Shown here: in pieces, positions 8,643-17,271 of the stretch
How positions within the stretch are numbered: position 1 is the stretch's first letter
Layout: each line of letters opens with the position of its first letter
NCBI GenBank assembly: GCA_963797335.1
Contig: CAWCOU010000002.1
Span: 1-43,475 of the forward strand
DNA: 43,475 bases
Reading direction: 5' to 3'
Source: CAWCOU01 sp963797335
Lineage (GTDB): Bacteria; Pseudomonadota; Gammaproteobacteria; JAURND01
Made by a program: the position numbers and the translations under genes
Notes under the pieces: model-generated
Told to the model about the DNA's origin: nothing
The model's input: the letters and a program-made list of their open reading frames with translations, nothing else
The model's database searches: none

Positions 8643-9639
8643 AGTTGCCGTCGTTCAACGTTTGCTGGCCGGGCTAGCCCGGGAACCCATCAATACTCAG
8701 GCAGTGGCTTTTGCCCCCACCAATATCGCCTTGTGTAAATACTGGGGAAAACGGAACACCGAATTGAATTTACCCATGACTTCCAGTTTATCGATCAGTC
8801 TGGGGGATAAAGGCGCCACCACGGAAGTGGCGGAAATCCAAGGTCAGGATGAGATCTGGTTAAATCAGCAAAAAGTAGATCTTGGTACTACCTTTGCCCA
8901 ACGCCTAGTGCAGTTTTTAGATTTATTCCGCCCGGCAGCGAAAGTAGCCTATCGTGTGCGCACCCAAATTAATATTCCAGTGGCAGCCGGGCTAGCCTCT
9001 TCTGCTTGCGGCTTTGCAGCAGTGGTGTTGGCTCTGGATAAACTCTATGGCTGGGAATTAGACGAGTCGGCGCTGTCGATTATAGCGCGTTTAGGCAGCG
9101 GCAGTGCGGCTCGTTCGTTATGGCATGGCTTTGTCGAATGGCATGCTGGCATCGCTGAGGATGGTATGGATAGTTATGCTCAGCTACTGCCTTGGCAGTG
9201 GCCGCAACTGCGCATAGGCTTGCATATCATCAACTCGCAACAAAAACCGCTTTCTTCGCTATAAGTGATGCAACGAACCGTGGAAACGTCGCATTTATAC
9301 GCGGCGTGGCCAACGCAGGTGGCAGCCGACTTACCGCGCCTCAAGCAGGCATTGGCCGCGCAAGATTTTCCGTTGTTCGGGGAAGTGGTGGAACGACCCA
9401 TCGCTGCCATGCACGCCACCATGGCATCGGCCTGGCCTGCTATCGTTTACTCTCAACCCGAGACTTTTTCAGCTATGCAAACCGTGTGGGGATTACGTCG
9501 CGACGGCATCCACGTGTATTATAGCCAAGATGCGGGGCCTAACTTGAAGCTACTTTTTTTAATAGACTCCAGTACCCCTACGATTCTCAAGGGTTTCCCA
9601 CAATTGACCATCATATCCCCCTCAGAAAATGTACAGTGA
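8635..9639 (+). pseudogene. mvaD: Diphosphomevalonate decarboxylase, interrupted by an in-frame TAA
   Basis: ATP-dependent decarboxylation of mevalonate 5-diphosphate to isopentenyl diphosphate. Signatures: PTNIALCKYWGKRN, LPMTSSLSISLG, AAGLASSACGFAAV and ARLGSGSAARSLWHGFVEW. A TAA at 9262-9264 splits the frame after KPLSS, yet the same frame goes on with MQRTVETSHLYAAW and DAGPNLKLL, both expected in the full enzyme. About three codons at the break differ from the family pattern, which fits either a substitution or a pair of compensating indels. ATG 8635 overlaps the upstream kinase by 8 bases. Full span codes about 334 residues, the normal family length. Confidence 0.87.
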
Positions 9640-9753
9640 CCGCCTTAGCAGTTGCCCCAGCCTTTGTTTTTCAGTTATCATCTCGCAATTGCCGCGCTTG
9701 GCGCTGCCAGACAACCTATTTGGAGCCGAAAGAACAATGAGGATTCCCGAACA

Positions 9754-11791
9754 GTGAATCAAGTGAGTAGTTTAATTGCACTGGCAAAAGAGCGCGCGTC
9801 TTTATTTCCCGACACCATAGCCTACCAGTTCCTAACCGGCGCTGGCAGCTATGATATGCTTTCCTATTCCGAGCTGGACTCGCGCGCCAAAGCGATAGCG
9901 GCGACGCTACAGCAATACAACGCTTACGGCCAGCGCGCCGTATTACTCTTACCACCCGGCTTGGACTATGTCGCTGCCTTTTGGGGTTGTTTGTATGCAG
10001 GCGTTATTGCCGTGCCGGTTTATCTGCCGGGAAAAAATAGACACGTGCAACGCTTGCGCACCATTGTCGAAAATGCCCAGGCAAAGTTTATTCTCACCCA
10101 ACAAATTTTTGCCGATACGCCAGTGGCATCAGCCACGGTGCTGACCATGGAGAGCATCGATAAGCAAGTGGCATCGCAGTATCGAGAACTTTCTCCACAA
10201 GCAGATGAATTGGCTTTTCTACAATACACCTCAGGGTCTACGACGGAACCCAAAGGTGTCATGATTAGCCACGGCAATATCCTCGCCAATCTAACCTGCT
10301 TGCAACGTAATTTTGGTCAAGATTGCGACGTCACCTGTTCTTGGCTGCCCCCTTACCACGATATGGGGTTAATTGCTGGCATCCTCTTGCCGCTGTATTT
10401 AAAAGCACGGGCTATTTTAATGCCGCCCTCGTATTTTCTACAATCGCCGCTGCGCTGGTTACAAATTATTTCCCAAGAACGGGTGGTCTTATCCGGCGGT
10501 CCTAATTTTGCGTATGATTTGTGTGCGAACAAAGTAACCGAAGAACAAATAGCGCAGTTGGATCTCAGCAGTTGGCGGTATGCCGTGAATGGGGCAGAGC
10601 CGATTCGAGAAACCACGTTACAACGATTTATTAAAACTTTTGCTAAGGCGAAGTTCCGCGCTGACGCTTTTTATCCTTGCTACGGTTTAGCGGAAGCCAC
10701 GCTGATGTTAACCGGCGGCGAATACCAAGCGAATACGCATGCGGAAACAGCGCCTTTGGTCAATTGTGGCTCTGCTCAAATCGAACATTCTGTTCGTATC
10801 GTCGATCCCACCACTCTGCAACCCACGGCAGACGGGCAAGTCGGAGAAATTTGGGCCAGTGGTCCCAGCATTGCCTGCGGTTATTGGCAAAATCCGCAAC
10901 TGACGGAAGCCATGTTCCAGGCGCAACAGGCAGATACTCCCGGCATTCCGTATCTCCGTACTGGGGATTTGGGCGTCATGCAAAAAAATAATTTAGACCG
11001 CTACAGGGCGTAGCAAAGATCTCATCATCATCAATGGCACCAACTATTACCCACAAGATTTGGAATTAGCGGTGACGGAAAGTGACCCTGCCTTTCAAAT
11101 GCACGGAGCAGCCGCATTTACAGTCGAGATCGACCAATGTGAGCAATTGGTGGTGTTGCAAGAAATCCAACGCGAGAAACTGCTTAGGTTGGACGCCGAT
11201 ACTGCCTTGCGTGCCATCGAAGCTGCGTTATTAACGGAATACGGTCTACCTGTGCACAGTATTGTGTTATTAAAACCGTATGCATTGCCGAAAACCTCCA
11301 GTGGTAAAATTCAGCGCTGGGTTTGTCGCCAAGAATTTTTAGCCAATGAGTTAAAAACCGTCGCCCGTTGGGACCGTAACCCCATCGCCACGCTGACCAC
11401 GGATGCAAGCCACAACAATGACAAGCTATTTGCCACTCACCAGCAGATCTGTGCCTGGCTGACCAAGTGGTTTGCTCAACACCTGCGTTTGGATGAATCA
11501 GAAATTCCAGCCGATAAGAATTTAGTAGAGCTGGGAGTTAATTCATTAACCGCCGCGGAATTGGGCAGTGAAGTATTTAATAAATTCGGCAGGCGCTACG
11601 ACATCATCACACTGATCGACAAAAAACAAACTATCGATCAACTGGCGGATTTTTTGATTCGTCATCGTCATGAAAATGAGGCTGGTTCTGCTCACAAACC
11701 GGATTCACAAAACGATACCACCAGTTTAGTTCGCCCACTGGATCCAGAGTTACTCACGGTAGCGAGAAGTATTTATTTTGAAGGTCAATGA
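9754..11791 (+). pseudogene. Fatty acyl-AMP ligase fused to an acyl carrier domain (one frameshift)
   Basis: Activates a fatty acid as acyl-AMP and loads it on a phosphopantetheine carrier. FAAL hallmarks are LQYTSGSTTEPKGVMISHGN (AMP-binding core), WLPPYHDMGLIAGIL, SGGPNFAYDLC, NGAEPIRETTL and FYPCYGLAEATLM. The frame breaks near 10995-11013, just before GRSKDLIIINGTNYYPQDLE, which continues in another frame; a small deletion fits. KPYALPKTSSGKIQRW carries the C-terminal lysine. An acyl carrier domain follows at about 11430-11680 with LGVNSLTAAEL; the Ser codon is 11543-11545, but the usual Asp before it is Asn. I prefer GTG 9754 as the start, with GAGG at 9739. It likely supplies the acyl thioester for the next gene. 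Confidence 0.85.
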
Positions 11792-12925
11792 CGGTATTTC
11801 CACCGACAACACCGTGGTGGATGGGCAATCGTTTATTAATTATTCCGGCTACAATTATTTAGGCATGTCGGGCGACCCTAGTGTGGCTGCGCGGGTAGTG
11901 GCTGCGATTCAAGAATATGGCACATCGGTATCGGCCAGTCGCTTAGTGTCGGGTGAAAAGCAATTACATCGTGATTTGGAAACAGCGATTACCCATTTGA
12001 TTGGCAGCGAAGACACGGCCATTTTGTCCTCAGGTTACGCCTCCAATTTAGCCATTATCACGCATTTATTTGGCCCCGGGGATTTGGTGATTTACGATGC
12101 CCTGGCCCATAATAGTATTTTGCAGGGGGCTCATTTTTCCGGAGCCAGTTGCATGGCCTTTCCGCATAATGATATGGAAGCATTGGAAAAATTATTACTC
12201 AAGCAGCGAGCTCATTACAAACGCGTGCTGATTGTATCGGAAGGCGCCTTCAGTATGGATGGGGATATCGCCGATGCGCCAGCACTAGTAAAATTGAAGA
12301 ACAGTTTGGCGCGTTTTTAATGCTGGACGAAGCGCACTCCATTGGCGTGTGAGGTCAAACCGGCTGCGGCATTCAAGAAGATTTTAATTTAAACGCCAGT
12401 GATGTCGATATTTGGATGGGCACGCTGAGTAAGGCATTTGCCAGTTGCGGTGGTTATGTTTCTGGGTCTGCTGCATTGATTGAGAATTTCAAATATACCT
12501 CTGCCGGTTTTGTTTATTCAGCAGGTATATCCCCGGCCAATACGGCAGCGGCGTTAGCGGCCATTCAATTGATGAAGCAGCAACCGGAACGAGTGACCGC
12601 GCTGCGAGATCGCCACTCTTTACTATTATCCTTGCTGCGGCAAGAAGGCATTCCCACCGGTAAAAGCGCCAACACACCTATTATTCCCATCATGGCTGGC
12701 TCCACGGAAGCAGCGATGCATTTGGGTGCGTATTTAAATCAACAGCATATTTATGCCTTACCAATTTTTTACCCAGCGGTGGAGAAAAACCTGGCCAGGA
12801 TTCGTTTATTCATCAATTGCCTGCATACGGAACAGCAAATACGTCATACCGCAAAGGTTATTATCGACGGTTACCAGCAATTGCCAAAAAATCATGAACA
12901 TTTTGAAAAAGCTGTACTGAAATGA
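11778..12925 (+). pseudogene. Serine palmitoyltransferase-type alpha-oxoamine synthase (frameshift plus stop)
   Basis: PLP enzyme that condenses an acyl thioester with an amino acid. With serine it makes 3-oxosphinganine; cysteate (sulfonolipid route) is the main alternative. Seen: INYSGYNYLGMSG, GTSVSASRLVSGE, DALAHNSILQGA (PLP-stacking His), SEGAFSMDGD, LDEAHSIGV (PLP Asp), and GTLSKAFASCGGY with the Schiff-base Lys at 12431-12433. A 1-base loss in the A run at 12290-12293 shifts the frame, and TGA at 12350-12352 interrupts it right after HSIGV. The N-terminus is about 40 residues short of free-standing relatives and no good start exists, while the upstream carrier-domain ORF ends only bases away. 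I infer one original FAAL-carrier-synthase fusion cut near 11785. Confidence 0.83.
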
Positions 12926-13590
12926 AAAATAATAATAATACAATGGAAGAGAATCGCCCGTACGGGGATGTAGAAAGTCCTAGACTGTATGATAATGCCA
13001 TTTTAGAGCGCTTAAGTCGCACTCGACCGCGCACCGTGGCCTTGGTGTTTGGCCCTATCATCTTAGCGTTCCTCTATGCAGCTTTGAGGCAACAAACACT
13101 GACGACCATCGTCCTTGCGTTTCTTGCAGGCATAGCACTTTGGACATTGGTCGAATACCTGATTCATCGCTTCGCCTTCCATTATCAACCTCGCGATTCC
13201 AAATGGGAAAAAATAAATCCCTTATATTACGGTCATTATATTCACCACATCCACCACAGTTACCCGCGAGATAAAATGCGTTTGGTCACGCCGTTGGTGG
13301 TGACTCTGCCTTTAGTGGTATTGTTTTATGGTTTATTCTGGCTGATATTCCGTTCTTATAATAATGCGCTGTTTGCGGGATTTTTGTTGGGTTATACATT
13401 GTACGATTTATTACATGCATATACGCATATTGCTCCTATGCGCAATCGATTGGCCAAATTCTTTAAAACCTATCATATGCGTCACCATTATTTGGTTGAA
13501 AACAAATGCTTTGGTGTCAGCATTCCGCTTTGGGATGTTATTTTTAAAACGTATGCAGCAGCGCCCCTAAAAAAATCAAAAAAGCCTTAA
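12922..13590 (+). CDS. Fatty acid 2-hydroxylase-like membrane di-iron enzyme
   Basis: Member of the fatty acid hydroxylase / sterol desaturase superfamily, 222 aa, inner membrane. Histidine clusters expected for the di-iron site are visible: EYLIHRFAFH (HxxxxH, near residue 80), GHYIHHIHHS, LHAYTHIAP and YHMRHHY near 190. Hydrophobic segments lie around 40-75, 125-145 and 150-170. The ATG overlaps the synthase stop (ATGA), which ties it to the sphingolipid genes. FA2H/Scs7-type enzymes hydroxylate C2 of the acyl chain of ceramides, so a 2-hydroxyacyl ceramide is the natural prediction. C4 hydroxylation of the long-chain base is an alternative. The frame is intact. Confidence 0.8.
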   Translation: MKNNNNTMEENRPYGDVESPRLYDNAILERLSRTRPRTVALVFGPIILAFLYAALRQQTLTTIVLAFLAGIALWTLVEYLIHRFAFHYQPRDSKWEKINPLYYGHYIHHIHHSYPRDKMRLVTPLVVTLPLVVLFYGLFWLIFRSYNNALFAGFLLGYTLYDLLHAYTHIAPMRNRLAKFFKTYHMRHHYLVENKCFGVSIPLWDVIFKTYAAAPLKKSKKP

Positions 13591-13617
13591 CCTAAAATCT
13601 ACTCGTTTGGTGCCCCT

Positions 13618-14748
13618 ATGCCATTTCAAATTCTACCGGTGCTCTCAAAGAAAAATTGGCGTGATTTTTATCGCGTGCCTTTTATATTGCATCAATCCGA
13701 TCCGAATTGGGTGCCGCCATTAACGGTGGCGGTTAAGAATACCTTATCGCCCAAAAATCCGTTCTTTAAGCGTGCGCAGATGCAAGCCTGGATCGCATTT
13801 CGAGATGGACAGTTGGTGGGGCGGATTATGGGCATTATTAATGAAGCCCATAATGAATTTCACGATGAGCATATTGCCTTCTGGGGATTTTTTGAAGCAC
13901 CTAATGACAAAGAAATAACCCACGCCTTATTTTTGGCGGTGGAGCTTTGGGCAAAAGACCACGGTTTTAATACCATACGTGGCCCGGTGAACCCTTCGAC
14001 GAATTACGAATGTGGCTTGCAGATTTCTGCTTTTGAAACGCAGCCATTTATCATGATGACGCAAAACCCGCCGTATTATGCCGACTTGGTGGAAGCGCAG
14101 GGTTACCAAAAAGCCAAGGACTTGCATGCGTATTTAATTGATACTCGCACCGTGAAATTTCACCCCCGGCTCATTGGTAAAGCCAATGGTTTTGCGAGCA
14201 ATGAAAAAATTGTCGTTCGACCCTTGAATTTAAAAGAATTTGAAAAAGAGGTGGAACAGATATTTATTAATTACAATGATGCTTGGGAAAAAAACTGGGG
14301 CTTTATTCCCATGAGCAAAGAGGAATTTTTATATTTAGCCCATGAAATGAAAGCGCTGATTTTGCCGCAGTCTTGTTATATCGTCGAAGTCGATGGGGAA
14401 GTGGCTGCCTTTGGTATTTGGCTGCCTGATATTAATCAAGTATTCCATCGCATCCGCAATGGCAAATTATTACCAACGGGTATTTTCAAGCTGCTGTGGT
14501 ACACCAAGGTCAAAAAAATCATGAACCGTGGTCGGTTATTAACCTTGGGTGTGCGAAAAAAATTCCGTCATTTACCCTTAGGCGCTTTGCTGTACACCAA
14601 GTACTACGAAGTCGTGTCTCAAGCGGGTTTTCCTCTGAACGAATGTTCATGGATATTGGAAGATAATAGAAGCATGCGCACCGCCCTACGCTTGATGCGA
14701 GCCGATCAATACAAAACATACCGAATCTACGAGAAAACTTTACCATAA
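13618..14748 (+). CDS. GNAT-fold acyltransferase, bacterial ceramide synthase-like
   Basis: A 376-aa GNAT-superfamily protein starting MPFQILPVLSKKNWRDFYRV, with DPNWVPPL, ARFRDGQ-like FRDGQLVGRIMGI, FWGFFEA, and TIRGPVNPSTNYECG near residue 125. In Caulobacter the ceramide synthase bCerS is a GNAT-family protein that N-acylates the long-chain base, and its relatives are usually annotated only as GNAT. The neighbours here (oxoamine synthase and hydroxylase upstream, CerR-like reductase downstream) support the same role. By sequence alone it would be just a GNAT acyltransferase. It starts 27 bases after the hydroxylase and the frame is intact. Length suits the family, which is longer than small-molecule acetyltransferases. 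Confidence 0.75.
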   Translation: MPFQILPVLSKKNWRDFYRVPFILHQSDPNWVPPLTVAVKNTLSPKNPFFKRAQMQAWIAFRDGQLVGRIMGIINEAHNEFHDEHIAFWGFFEAPNDKEITHALFLAVELWAKDHGFNTIRGPVNPSTNYECGLQISAFETQPFIMMTQNPPYYADLVEAQGYQKAKDLHAYLIDTRTVKFHPRLIGKANGFASNEKIVVRPLNLKEFEKEVEQIFINYNDAWEKNWGFIPMSKEEFLYLAHEMKALILPQSCYIVEVDGEVAAFGIWLPDINQVFHRIRNGKLLPTGIFKLLWYTKVKKIMNRGRLLTLGVRKKFRHLPLGALLYTKYYEVVSQAGFPLNECSWILEDNRSMRTALRLMRADQYKTYRIYEKTLP

Positions 14749-14775
14749 CCCCCTGACTACATATCCTCTATATAT

Positions 14776-14976
14776 CCTTCTCCCCTTGTGGGAGAAGGTG
14801 CCAAAGGCGGATGAGGGGTAAAATTAAAGCAAAAATTAGGCTAAAAACTTTCCAAAAAAAATAAAAAGCGATGAGTTCTGCTGTCATTTTTTTCTGGAAA
14901 GTAAGAACTAGCATTTTAACCTTGTTTTTACCCCTCATCCGCCCTTACGGGCACCTTCTCCCACAAGGGGAGAAGG
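14776..14976. mobile_element. Miniature inverted-repeat element, copy 1 (201 bp)
   Basis: Terminal inverted repeats of about 47 bases: ccttctccccttgtgggaga at the left end and its complement at the right end, each followed inward by gcggatgaggggtaaa. Each terminal repeat is itself a small palindrome. The inside also pairs (ctttcca-aaaa with tttt-ctggaaag), so the whole element can fold into one long hairpin. A near-identical copy lies at 30425-30624 and a single end at 24925-24967. No ORF and no clear target duplication. It separates the GNAT gene from the reductase. Confidence 0.8.
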
Positions 14977-15003
14977 AGTTTTTTTACAAAGGAATTAATA
15001 TCC

Positions 15004-16005
15004 ATGAATATTCTCCTAACTGGCGCCACCGGCTTCATCGGTTCCCACACAGCAGAATATTTACTACGCCAAGGCCATCAATTACGCTGCCTGGTCAGGC
15101 CCAGTTCTGACTTAACCTACCTGCGCAGTTTAGGCCCAGGCCTCCATTTTTTATCCGGCGATTTTCAACAACCCGATACGTTACGATTAGCAGTAGAAGG
15201 CGTCGACGCCGTTATCCACTGCGCCGGCTTAATCAAAGCGCGCCACAGCCACGATTTCTTTGCCACCAACACCATAGCTACGCATGCTTTATTAAATACC
15301 GTGCAACAACACGCCCCTAATATCCAACGCTTTGTCTTAGTATCCAGTCTCTCCTCTTGCGGCGCCGCGTTGAACCAACCCTCGCCCGCCAAGGAACCGC
15401 TTACCCTGCAACCCATCAGCGTCTACGGGCAGAGCAAATACCAAGCAGAAAAAATAGCACATAGTTTTAGCGCACATTTACCGATTACCATTATTCGGCC
15501 CTCCGTCGTCTACGGCCCACGCGATCAATCCATGTTAACCTTATTCAAGGCCATCCAGCGTGGCTTCTTGCCACTTTCCCACCGAGGGCAGGGCGCTGCC
15601 AGTACTATTTATGTGACGGATGTGGCAGCGGCGCTGGCAAAAGCGGTAACCACCTCAGTCCCCAGCGGCAGTGCTTATTTTTTAGAAGATGGCATGACAC
15701 TGACTTGGCGGCAGCGCTGTGAACAAATGGCCGCTCAGATAACCCCTTCTAAACGAGCTAAGGTAATTCCGCTAACGGATTCCGTGCTGAAAACAATCGC
15801 CTGGCTAGTTGAAAGCTATAGTGGCTTAACTCGACGAGTGGCTTTTATATCCCGAGATAAAGTCAATGAATTAATACAACCGTATTGGGTTTGCAGCAGT
15901 GCCAAGGCCAGATTAGAATTGGCCTGGCAACCGGAAACAGACTGGGCGACCGGGACTCAACTCACCTATCATTGGTATCAAACCGCAGGATGGACTCGAC
16001 CGTGA
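15004..16005 (+). CDS. NAD(P)-dependent epimerase/reductase family protein, CerR-like
   Basis: Extended short-chain dehydrogenase of 333 aa, cytosolic or membrane-associated. The N-terminal Rossmann motif GATGFIGSHTAEYLLRQGH binds NAD(P). VIHCAGLIKA, LVSSLSSCG and the catalytic YGQSKYQAEK (YxxxK near residue 145) follow, then IIRPSVVYGPRD. In Caulobacter the epimerase-family protein CerR reduces the 3-oxo group after N-acylation, and this gene holds the equivalent place in the set. Family members also act on steroids and nucleotide sugars, so the ceramide role rests on context. AAAGGA lies about 8 bases before the ATG. The stop overlaps the next gene (GTGA). Confidence 0.77.
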   Translation: MNILLTGATGFIGSHTAEYLLRQGHQLRCLVRPSSDLTYLRSLGPGLHFLSGDFQQPDTLRLAVEGVDAVIHCAGLIKARHSHDFFATNTIATHALLNTVQQHAPNIQRFVLVSSLSSCGAALNQPSPAKEPLTLQPISVYGQSKYQAEKIAHSFSAHLPITIIRPSVVYGPRDQSMLTLFKAIQRGFLPLSHRGQGAASTIYVTDVAAALAKAVTTSVPSGSAYFLEDGMTLTWRQRCEQMAAQITPSKRAKVIPLTDSVLKTIAWLVESYSGLTRRVAFISRDKVNELIQPYWVCSSAKARLELAWQPETDWATGTQLTYHWYQTAGWTRP

Positions 16006-16361
16006 CATTCATCGCAAAATTAGGCATGAAATTAAAATCTGCCACCCTTTATTCCATCGCCGGCCTTAAATCCGCTTTTCAAGAACAGTGGGCGTTTCGT
16101 CTGGAAATTTTGGGGTTTATTTGCGCGCTGATCCTCTCACCTTGGGTAGGCAAAAGTCGGGCTGAGAAATTACTGCTTATCACTGTAGTCGCGCTGATTC
16201 TCATCGTTGAATTATTAAATTCCGCGATTGAAACCGTGGTGAACCGCATCAGTCTTGAACACCACGATCTATCAGGCCGAGCAAAAGACTTGGGCTCCGC
16301 GGCCGTATTTCTTTCCGTGTTACTAGCCGTATTTGTGTGGGCTATTGTTTTATTTAGCTAG
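16002..16361 (+). CDS. dgkA: DgkA-like membrane lipid kinase
   Basis: Small trimeric-type diacylglycerol kinase with three membrane helices, 119 aa. Residues of the family are intact: GLKSAFQEQWAFRLE near the N-terminus (with the metal-binding Glu) and VELLNSAIETVVNRI followed by HDLSGRAKDLGSAAV. I chose GTG 16002 because it overlaps the reductase stop as GTGA; ATG 16026 is possible and leaves 111 aa. E. coli DgkA phosphorylates ceramide as well as diacylglycerol in vitro. Translational coupling to a ceramide-type reductase suggests this copy may make ceramide 1-phosphate. Ordinary recycling of diacylglycerol is the conservative reading. It ends 10 bases from a convergent gene. Confidence 0.9.
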   Translation: MTFIAKLGMKLKSATLYSIAGLKSAFQEQWAFRLEILGFICALILSPWVGKSRAEKLLLITVVALILIVELLNSAIETVVNRISLEHHDLSGRAKDLGSAAVFLSVLLAVFVWAIVLFS

Positions 16362-16371
16362 GCGATGTTGG

Positions 16372-17232
16372 TCACATCACAAGGCAGTTAATTTTTTTTG
16401 GCGTTTCTTCTTTGTTTGGTTTAGTTACTTTACTCGGTTGTTGTTTTGGATCTGGAGAATTTAGTTTTTGTTCCTGTGTATCTTTAGGAAGACCTTGCGC
16501 ACAAAGCTTTTCATCCGTTTTCATACGGCAATCATGCTCGTATTGTACTGTAAGATTCGCCAGGGCCGGGGGAAAAAAAGCGAGAGGGGAAGTAAGGAAA
16601 GAATCTATCGCCTTTGCTCTACTGCATTCAAAATAACCAAAGTTGCTCAGCATGTTTTTTAAACCTTCATAGGCCTTAGTTTTTTTAATTTCTGCCTGCA
16701 GTAGATGGTCCTCACCATACCTGAATTTTTCTAATTCTGGATGATAAAGAAGCTGCGTCACTAACTCTAGAATGATTTTGCGTGTTTGCTCATTAAGCAT
16801 GTTGTCTTTGCTTTTTGGATGTTCTTCTTGTAGGCAGGTCAGAACATTTTCATACATATCACTGATACGCGTATCCAATCCCGCCTTGATTCTCCGTCTC
16901 AGATCGTCTCTGAGTGTCTTCATTGGAAAGAGAGTTTCTGATAATCTCCATTTTAATTCTTTATAGAGGTTATCTGCTTTAAGTTGACTTTTTAACGTAG
17001 CTTTGTTTCCCGGGTCTAGGTAATCTCGGTGCATATCAGCATAAACATCATCCTTCCTCTTTGTTACGAGTTCGATAAGATCCAATGCTGATTTATTACT
17101 CTGTATGTGCTCCCTTATTGAAAACGCATCTTCATCCTCCTCCAAATATTCTAATAATCGATCAAATAAGTATTGCTGAGTTGGAGTAAGTTCCAGCTTT
17201 TGATGTTTTGATTCTTGGTCGTGTATTTGCAT
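16372..17232 (-). CDS. Unknown soluble protein ending in a CaaX prenylation box
   Basis: No family recognised. 286 aa, highly charged and helical, no signal peptide and no membrane segment. Coiled-coil-like stretches run through residues 15-200 (LFDRLLEYLEEDEDAF, LKSQLKADNLYKELKWRL). The last about 50 residues are a Lys/Pro/Gln-rich linker ending PNKEETPKKINCLVM. The final four residues, Cys-Leu-Val-Met, are a textbook CaaX box with a Met that favours farnesyltransferase, and lysines precede it as in K-Ras-type tails. Bacteria do not prenylate proteins, but Legionella effectors with CaaX boxes are lipidated by the host. This points to a host-delivered, membrane-anchored effector. It follows an 85-aa gene by 39 bases. 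Confidence 0.7.
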   Translation of the reverse strand: MQIHDQESKHQKLELTPTQQYLFDRLLEYLEEDEDAFSIREHIQSNKSALDLIELVTKRKDDVYADMHRDYLDPGNKATLKSQLKADNLYKELKWRLSETLFPMKTLRDDLRRRIKAGLDTRISDMYENVLTCLQEEHPKSKDNMLNEQTRKIILELVTQLLYHPELEKFRYGEDHLLQAEIKKTKAYEGLKNMLSNFGYFECSRAKAIDSFLTSPLAFFPPALANLTVQYEHDCRMKTDEKLCAQGLPKDTQEQKLNSPDPKQQPSKVTKPNKEETPKKINCLVM

Positions 17233-17271
17233 GATAGCAACCCCTATATTATGCGCAGTTATTTAGCTTAG

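Noticed and set aside
9192..9524. 110-residue plus-strand ORF across the decarboxylase
   Set aside because: It overlaps the decarboxylase in a different frame, has no family features, and the family motifs read clearly in the other frame on both sides of the stop.
6454..12352. UGA recoding (selenocysteine or UGA as Trp/Gly) to explain in-frame TGA in HMG-CoA reductase and the synthase
   Set aside because: The positions are not Cys, Trp or Gly sites in these families, no SECIS-like hairpin is evident, intact genes nearby use TGA as stop, and the decarboxylase break is TAA.
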